From positions 62,001 to 126,000 of the forward strand of contig CAZVIH010000064.1 of NCBI GenBank assembly GCA_964627755.1: a DNA stretch of 64,000 nucleotides, given 5' to 3'. Both the position numbers and the translations under genes were made by a program. This stretch comes from B10-G9 sp964627755 (lineage in GTDB: Bacteria > Chloroflexota > Anaerolineae > Anaerolineales > UBA11858). The notes beneath the pieces are model-generated. The model was not told where the DNA came from. It worked only from the letters and a program-made list of their open reading frames with translations, and searched no databases. Below are positions 60,406 to 64,000 of the stretch, piece by piece. Position 1 is the first letter of the stretch; each line of letters begins with the position of its first letter.

Positions 60406-61035
60406 TCACTCCTGGAGCATGGCTTCGATACGAGCAACGATCAAGTCCAGGGCGACGTGGTTATAACCACCTTCTGGAATAATCACACTGGCATATCGTT
60501 TTGAGGGCTCTACGAATTCAAGGTGCATAGGACGAACTGTTTCAATGTACTGGTTGATGACACTCTCAGTTGTCCGACCTCTTTCTTCAATATCTCGTCG
60601 TAACCGACGGATAAAACGTACATCAGCATCTGTGTCCACGTAGATTTTTAGATCAAAGAGTTTCCGCAGTTCCGGTTCAGCAAAAAGTAATATACCTTCG
60701 ACGATCAGGATCGTTCGCGGATCGACTGTCGTGGTTTCCGAAGTACGGGTGTGGGTTTTAAAATCGTAATTAGGAAGTTCGATGGAATTACCTTCCCGAA
60801 GCTGATTGATGTGTTCGATCAACAGTTCTGTCTCCAGAGAGGAAGGATGGTCAAAGTTGACCTGGGCCCGCTCCTCAACAGAGAGGTCACGGAGCTCACG
60901 ATAGTAGGCATCGTGTGGTAAAAACGCGATTTTCTCTGGACCAACTGTATTGAGAATATAATCTGCAACAGTTGTTTTGCCTGATCCAGTACCTCCAGCA
61001 ATACCTATAACGAGTGATGTATTTCTTTTAGTCAT
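60406..61035 (-). CDS. udk: Uridine kinase
   Basis: A 209-residue uridine/cytidine kinase of pyrimidine salvage. P-loop GIAGGTGSGKTTVADYIL, FDHPSSLE, NYDFKTHTRT, and RRLRRDIEERGRT are the family marks. The open frame extends 21 codons further, but homology begins at ATG 61033-61035. There is no ribosome binding site; TATAAT (61050-61045) ends 9 bases before the ATG, so the leader would be only about 3 nt. Confidence 0.94.
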   Translation of the reverse strand: MTKRNTSLVIGIAGGTGSGKTTVADYILNTVGPEKIAFLPHDAYYRELRDLSVEERAQVNFDHPSSLETELLIEHINQLREGNSIELPNYDFKTHTRTSETTTVDPRTILIVEGILLFAEPELRKLFDLKIYVDTDADVRFIRRLRRDIEERGRTTESVINQYIETVRPMHLEFVEPSKRYASVIIPEGGYNHVALDLIVARIEAMLQE

Positions 61036-61163
61036 GGTGTAAGTATTATACTTGAATGGAGACAGGTTCTGGTAGAGGTTAGTTCTAAATAAAAACACAG
61101 ATATGCAACAATATCAATTTTTCCCCGTATATATAACAGAACCTTTAGAAGGAGAGGAATAAA

Positions 61164-61475
61164 ATGAAAAAAACCGTTTTTATATTGATACTTGTATCAC
61201 TGGCTCTGATTTTAAGTGCTTGTGCTGCCGGCCCAAACCAACTTCGCAATACACCTGATGAGGATGGAGAAGTGGCTGGATTCTGGATGGGACTCTGGCA
61301 CGGTTTTATTGCCCCCATTACCTTTGTTATTTCATTATTTTCCAAAAATGTATACGTTTTTGAGGTCCATAACAATGGTGGCTGGTATACCTTCGGCTTT
61401 CTGCTTGGTGCCTCAATGATCTTTGGTGGCAGTGGTGGCGGAGCAGCCAGCAGGAAAAAACGCAGAAGCTCCTAA
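61164..61475 (+). CDS. Small lipoprotein with a membrane segment
   Basis: A 103-residue protein. A signal peptide ends in the lipobox ILSAC (Cys20). Hydrophobic segments follow at about 40-58 (GFWMGLWHGFIAPITFVISLF) and 76-92, and the tail is basic (SRKKRRSS). AAGGAGAGG precedes the ATG. The pattern GLWHGxIxPxxFxxSLF recurs in uncharacterised bacterial lipoproteins. Function unknown. Confidence 0.8.
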   Translation: MKKTVFILILVSLALILSACAAGPNQLRNTPDEDGEVAGFWMGLWHGFIAPITFVISLFSKNVYVFEVHNNGGWYTFGFLLGASMIFGGSGGGAASRKKRRSS

Positions 61476-61493
61476 AGCACATTACAGATAGAT

Positions 61494-62354
61494 TTAATTC
61501 TCGACCCGCAGGGGAGAATCCGGCGGGTCTTCTGCTTTTTTGCCCAACAGTTGACTCTTCTGGTAAGCAGCCCAAACAGCTTTTGACAGGATCGTTCGCA
61601 TTCCGCCTTTTTCAAGCTGGTAGATCGCTTCCGCGCTGGTCCCTCCAGGAGAGGTGACCATATTGCGAAGCTGCGCCAGGTGCAGGTCAGACTGCACTGC
61701 AAATTCCACTGAACCTTTGATCGTTTCCAATACAATTAATCGAGCATCCCGGCGGGAAAAACCAAGATGAACAGCAGCATCCACCAGCGCTTCTGCCAAC
61801 AGGAATACGTAGGTTGGACCGGTACCGCTGACTGCTGTAGCCATATTCAGCGAATCCTCATGTTCTACATATAATTCTTTTCCCATTGCTTCCAGGATGA
61901 CTTTGGCTTCCTGGCGCTGAGAATCAGAAACTTCATTTGAAGCAGTCCAGACTGTCATCCCGGCGCCGATCTGGGCCGGTGTATTGGGCATTGTTCTAAT
62001 AACTGCCTTATGGGAAAGTCCTTTTTGAATTGTGGCAATAGGCATACCAGCAACAATTGAAAATATCAGACTGTTAGCAGGTATTTTTCCTTTTAGTTCT
62101 GATGTTACATCAGATAGAACTTGAGGTTTAACTGACAGGATGACGATATCGGCGTTTTTTATAGATTCCTGGTTATCACCAGTGACATTAATACCGTATT
62201 TTTTAAAGATGCGCTCCCGCTGACCTGGCTTGGGGTCGCTGGCTGTGATCTGGTTTGGAATGAGTTCTTTCTTGCTCAGTAAGGCGCCGATTATGGCCCC
62301 GGCCATATTTCCGGTACCAATCACTGCAATGTTCTTATTTTGTAGGTATTTCAT
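61494..62354 (-). CDS. proC: Pyrroline-5-carboxylate reductase
   Basis: A 286-residue ProC, last step of proline synthesis, NAD(P)H dependent. N-terminal Rossmann motif IAVIGTGNMAGAI, then MPNTPAQIGAGMTVW and the C-terminal signature VSGTGPTYVFLLAEALVDAAVHLG followed by LRNMVTSPGGTSAEAI. GGAGGATGAC precedes ATG 62352-62354. Converges on the small lipoprotein with an 18-bp gap and no obvious terminator. Confidence 0.96.
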   Translation of the reverse strand: MKYLQNKNIAVIGTGNMAGAIIGALLSKKELIPNQITASDPKPGQRERIFKKYGINVTGDNQESIKNADIVILSVKPQVLSDVTSELKGKIPANSLIFSIVAGMPIATIQKGLSHKAVIRTMPNTPAQIGAGMTVWTASNEVSDSQRQEAKVILEAMGKELYVEHEDSLNMATAVSGTGPTYVFLLAEALVDAAVHLGFSRRDARLIVLETIKGSVEFAVQSDLHLAQLRNMVTSPGGTSAEAIYQLEKGGMRTILSKAVWAAYQKSQLLGKKAEDPPDSPLRVEN

Positions 62355-62467
62355 GTCATCCTCCTGCAATCGGGGTTTTAGTTATTCATTCGGTCCCCAC
62401 TTGATTTTTATGATGTCATTGTACCATTCTGAGGGCTGCTATCTGAAAAGTCATCATCTTAGCAAAA

Positions 62468-63250
62468 TTAATCCTCATTGATCATAAATTCCTGGCTCGA
62501 GAGATAGGCCAGAAGTTTCCTGGAAAAATCCTGGTGGGAAGTCCGTGTGTATTTCACTTCCGTATAGAGCTGGGCCAAATTTTTAACTCCCTTGTCATCA
62601 ACCTGTTCCCTGAGCCATTTTGATTTCATGTAACGCTGCCAGCCTTTGATTTCTCTCTCGTTAAAGATATCCTGGATCTCAAGGTCTGTGTAATCCTTGT
62701 AGGTCTCCCAATGCACCAGGCCCGATAAGGGCAGGCGGTCCCGCAGCTCAGGTTGTTCGTCTGGATATCCAAGAGAGAACCCGGCAACTGGAACAACATT
62801 TTTAGGCAGCTTCAGAATCTTTCCGATTACATCTGCATTGGCAAGGGTACTTCCAAGATAACAGAGGCCTAATCCGCGTGATTCTGCTGCCAGGGCAACG
62901 GTTTGTGATACCAGGATGGAATCAATGGCTCCGATCAGAAAACTGAAGAAATTATCAAAGTTATCGGCAGCCTGGTTGAGCTTCAACCAGTGCCGCATAC
63001 GGTTGAAATCGGCGCAGAAGGTCAGGAAAACCGGGGCATCCACAACCATTTTCTGCCCCATATGGGGTTCAAGAAGTTTGTCGCGCAGCTGTTGATCCCG
63101 CGTTACGATAATGGAGTAGGTTTGCATATTTCCGGATGAGGATGTTCGAATTCCTGCCTGGAGGATTTCTTGAAGAAGGTCCTCTGGAATGGGGTCAGGC
63201 TTATATTTCCGAATGGAGCGGTGATTCAGTATCTGTTGAATGACAGACAT
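62468..63250 (-). CDS. Nitroreductase-family flavoprotein (NfsA-like)
   Basis: A 260-residue FMN-dependent nitroreductase. N-terminal HRSIRKYKPDPIPEDLLQEIL and RTSSSGNMQ bind FMN; LAAESRGLGLCYLGS and FSLGYPDEQP follow. The size and C-terminal extension fit the NfsA/FRP group of NADPH oxidoreductases. GGAGG precedes the ATG. It is a single gene. Confidence 0.92.
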   Translation of the reverse strand: MSVIQQILNHRSIRKYKPDPIPEDLLQEILQAGIRTSSSGNMQTYSIIVTRDQQLRDKLLEPHMGQKMVVDAPVFLTFCADFNRMRHWLKLNQAADNFDNFFSFLIGAIDSILVSQTVALAAESRGLGLCYLGSTLANADVIGKILKLPKNVVPVAGFSLGYPDEQPELRDRLPLSGLVHWETYKDYTDLEIQDIFNEREIKGWQRYMKSKWLREQVDDKGVKNLAQLYTEVKYTRTSHQDFSRKLLAYLSSQEFMINED

Positions 63251-63379
63251 TAGTCCCTCCTGGTAATTTTCAGACTTTGTACCCAGAAGTATACGATAAA
63301 ATTCAGGAGAGGATTTAACCGGTTGGTCTATCCTTATCCGGTGTATACTGGAGAGCGTTATCAGCAGTAGATAAAAATT

Positions 63380-64000
63380 ATGAAAACAAAATCTGTCCAG
63401 GCTAATTTGATTTTATTGATCACTGCTGTGATCTGGGGCGGGGGATTTGTTGCCCAGCGACTAGGGATGCAGCAAATAGGTCCCTATATTTTTAATGCCT
63501 TTCGGTTTCTGATCGGCGCATTAACGCTGGTTCCTGTGATTCTAATACGAAAAAAGATAGTGAGCGATCCGAAGGGTGATCACAAAGAGACTTTGCTGAT
63601 TGGCGCTGGGGCAGGGTTATTCCTGTTTCTTGGTGCGACATTTCAGCAGTTGGGATTGGTATCCACCACCGCTGGTAAAGCTGGGTTTATCACCGGTTTG
63701 TATGTGGTGATCGTGCCTCTTTTGGGTATGCTGTGGGGGGACCGGGGACCGTTATACACCTGGTTGGGTGCAATTCTAGCGGTTATTGGTCTGTATTTCC
63801 TGAGCTCCACCCGGGGATTGATATTTGGTCCTGGAGACGGATTTGTGCTGGTCGGGGCATGTTTCTGGGCTCTGCATGTGCAGTTTATTGCCCGGTTTTC
63901 ACCGAAGGTGGATGTTTTTCAGCTATCGTTCGTTCAGTCATTATTCACTTCATTGATCAGTTTTGGTGTGGGATTTTTCCTGGAAGAATTTAATTTTAAC
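63380..64000 (+). CDS. EamA-type drug/metabolite transporter (3' end off window)
   Basis: ATG 63380-63382 opens 207 codons to the window edge without a stop. The product has repeated hydrophobic helices with the DMT/EamA pattern (ANLILLITAVIWGGGFVAQRLGM, FNAFRFLIGALTL, STTAGKAGFITGLYVVIVPLLGM). About six helices are present of the usual ten. The family exports amino acids or metabolites; substrate unknown. There is no ribosome binding site before the ATG. Confidence 0.88.
   Translation, partial: MKTKSVQANLILLITAVIWGGGFVAQRLGMQQIGPYIFNAFRFLIGALTLVPVILIRKKIVSDPKGDHKETLLIGAGAGLFLFLGATFQQLGLVSTTAGKAGFITGLYVVIVPLLGMLWGDRGPLYTWLGAILAVIGLYFLSSTRGLIFGPGDGFVLVGACFWALHVQFIARFSPKVDVFQLSFVQSLFTSLISFGVGFFLEEFNFN

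Noticed and set aside
1..64000. tRNA, rRNA, tmRNA, CRISPR, insertion sequence or prophage
   Set aside because: No clover-leaf T-arm motif, regularly spaced repeats, transposase-like or phage-like proteins, or terminal inverted repeats were seen on reading through both strands.

Overview
The window looks like chromosomal DNA from an anaerobic, fermentative member of the Chloroflexota, most likely class Anaerolineae. This is inferred from gene content (lipoproteins with NBR1-type Ig domains, CarD beside RpoD, fused ADP-forming acetate-CoA ligase, Rex, an HdrABC/Mvh electron-bifurcation operon) and not from a 16S gene. I see no tRNA, rRNA, CRISPR array, insertion sequence or prophage. Genes are dense, many overlap by 4-11 bp, and most have clear GGAGG-type ribosome binding sites.

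Layout. 1-4648 (minus): hdrC-hdrB-hdrA-mvhD-[NiFe] hydrogenase small subunit (runs off the left edge), an H2/ferredoxin bifurcation module. 5019-9958 (plus): transketolase-rpiB-transaldolase (non-oxidative pentose phosphate pathway), then a helical-repeat protein and an SH3 surface protein. 10036-10389 (minus): a HesB/IscA-like protein with an in-frame UGA where the family has its first cluster cysteine, a selenoprotein candidate. 10627-11469 (plus): PIG-L deacetylase. 11540-17865 (minus): L,D-transpeptidase, SmpB, an unknown protein, a MIO-type ammonia-lyase, HIT protein, YhhQ-type transporter, NBR1-Ig lipoprotein. 17995-27798 (plus): PflX-like radical SAM protein, yebC-ruvC-mgtC-like-ruvA, the F1 ATP synthase genes atpA-G-D-C and an MreB-like protein with altered active-site motifs. 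27878-28495 (minus): rex. 28717-35746 (plus): obg-nadD-sulfurtransferase-nitrilase, then ADP-forming acetate-CoA ligase with a BioD/DRTGG partner. 35826-42910 (minus): TetR-controlled ABC-2 exporter with membrane fusion protein. 43028-49125 (minus): four-GAF diguanylate cyclase, DASS/ArsB-type transporter with usp, and a coiled-coil membrane protein. 49228-52025 (minus): rpsU-infA-rpoD-carD-rpmI. 52273-55653 (plus): a degenerate kinase/receiver/winged-helix regulator and ribosomal protein S1. 55742-63250 (mostly minus): Cys-rich protein, DnaQ-DinG helicase, M20 peptidase, udk, proC, nitroreductase; a small lipoprotein (plus) and a partial EamA transporter (plus) at the right edge.

How it fits together. 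Three 18-bp sites fitting the Rex operator (TTGTGA/TTGTTA-N6-TnACnA) lie before the hdr operon, before rex itself and on the -35 of the acetate-CoA ligase promoter. This suggests that one NADH-sensing repressor co-ordinates hydrogen/ferredoxin metabolism with ATP-yielding acetate formation. The most unusual items are the UGA-containing HesB-like gene with a SECIS-like hairpin, this Rex circuit, leaderless-looking promoters (52273 gene, smpB), a terminator inside the rpsA leader, the pseudo-receiver regulator, and the split ATP synthase operon followed by a divergent actin-like gene.
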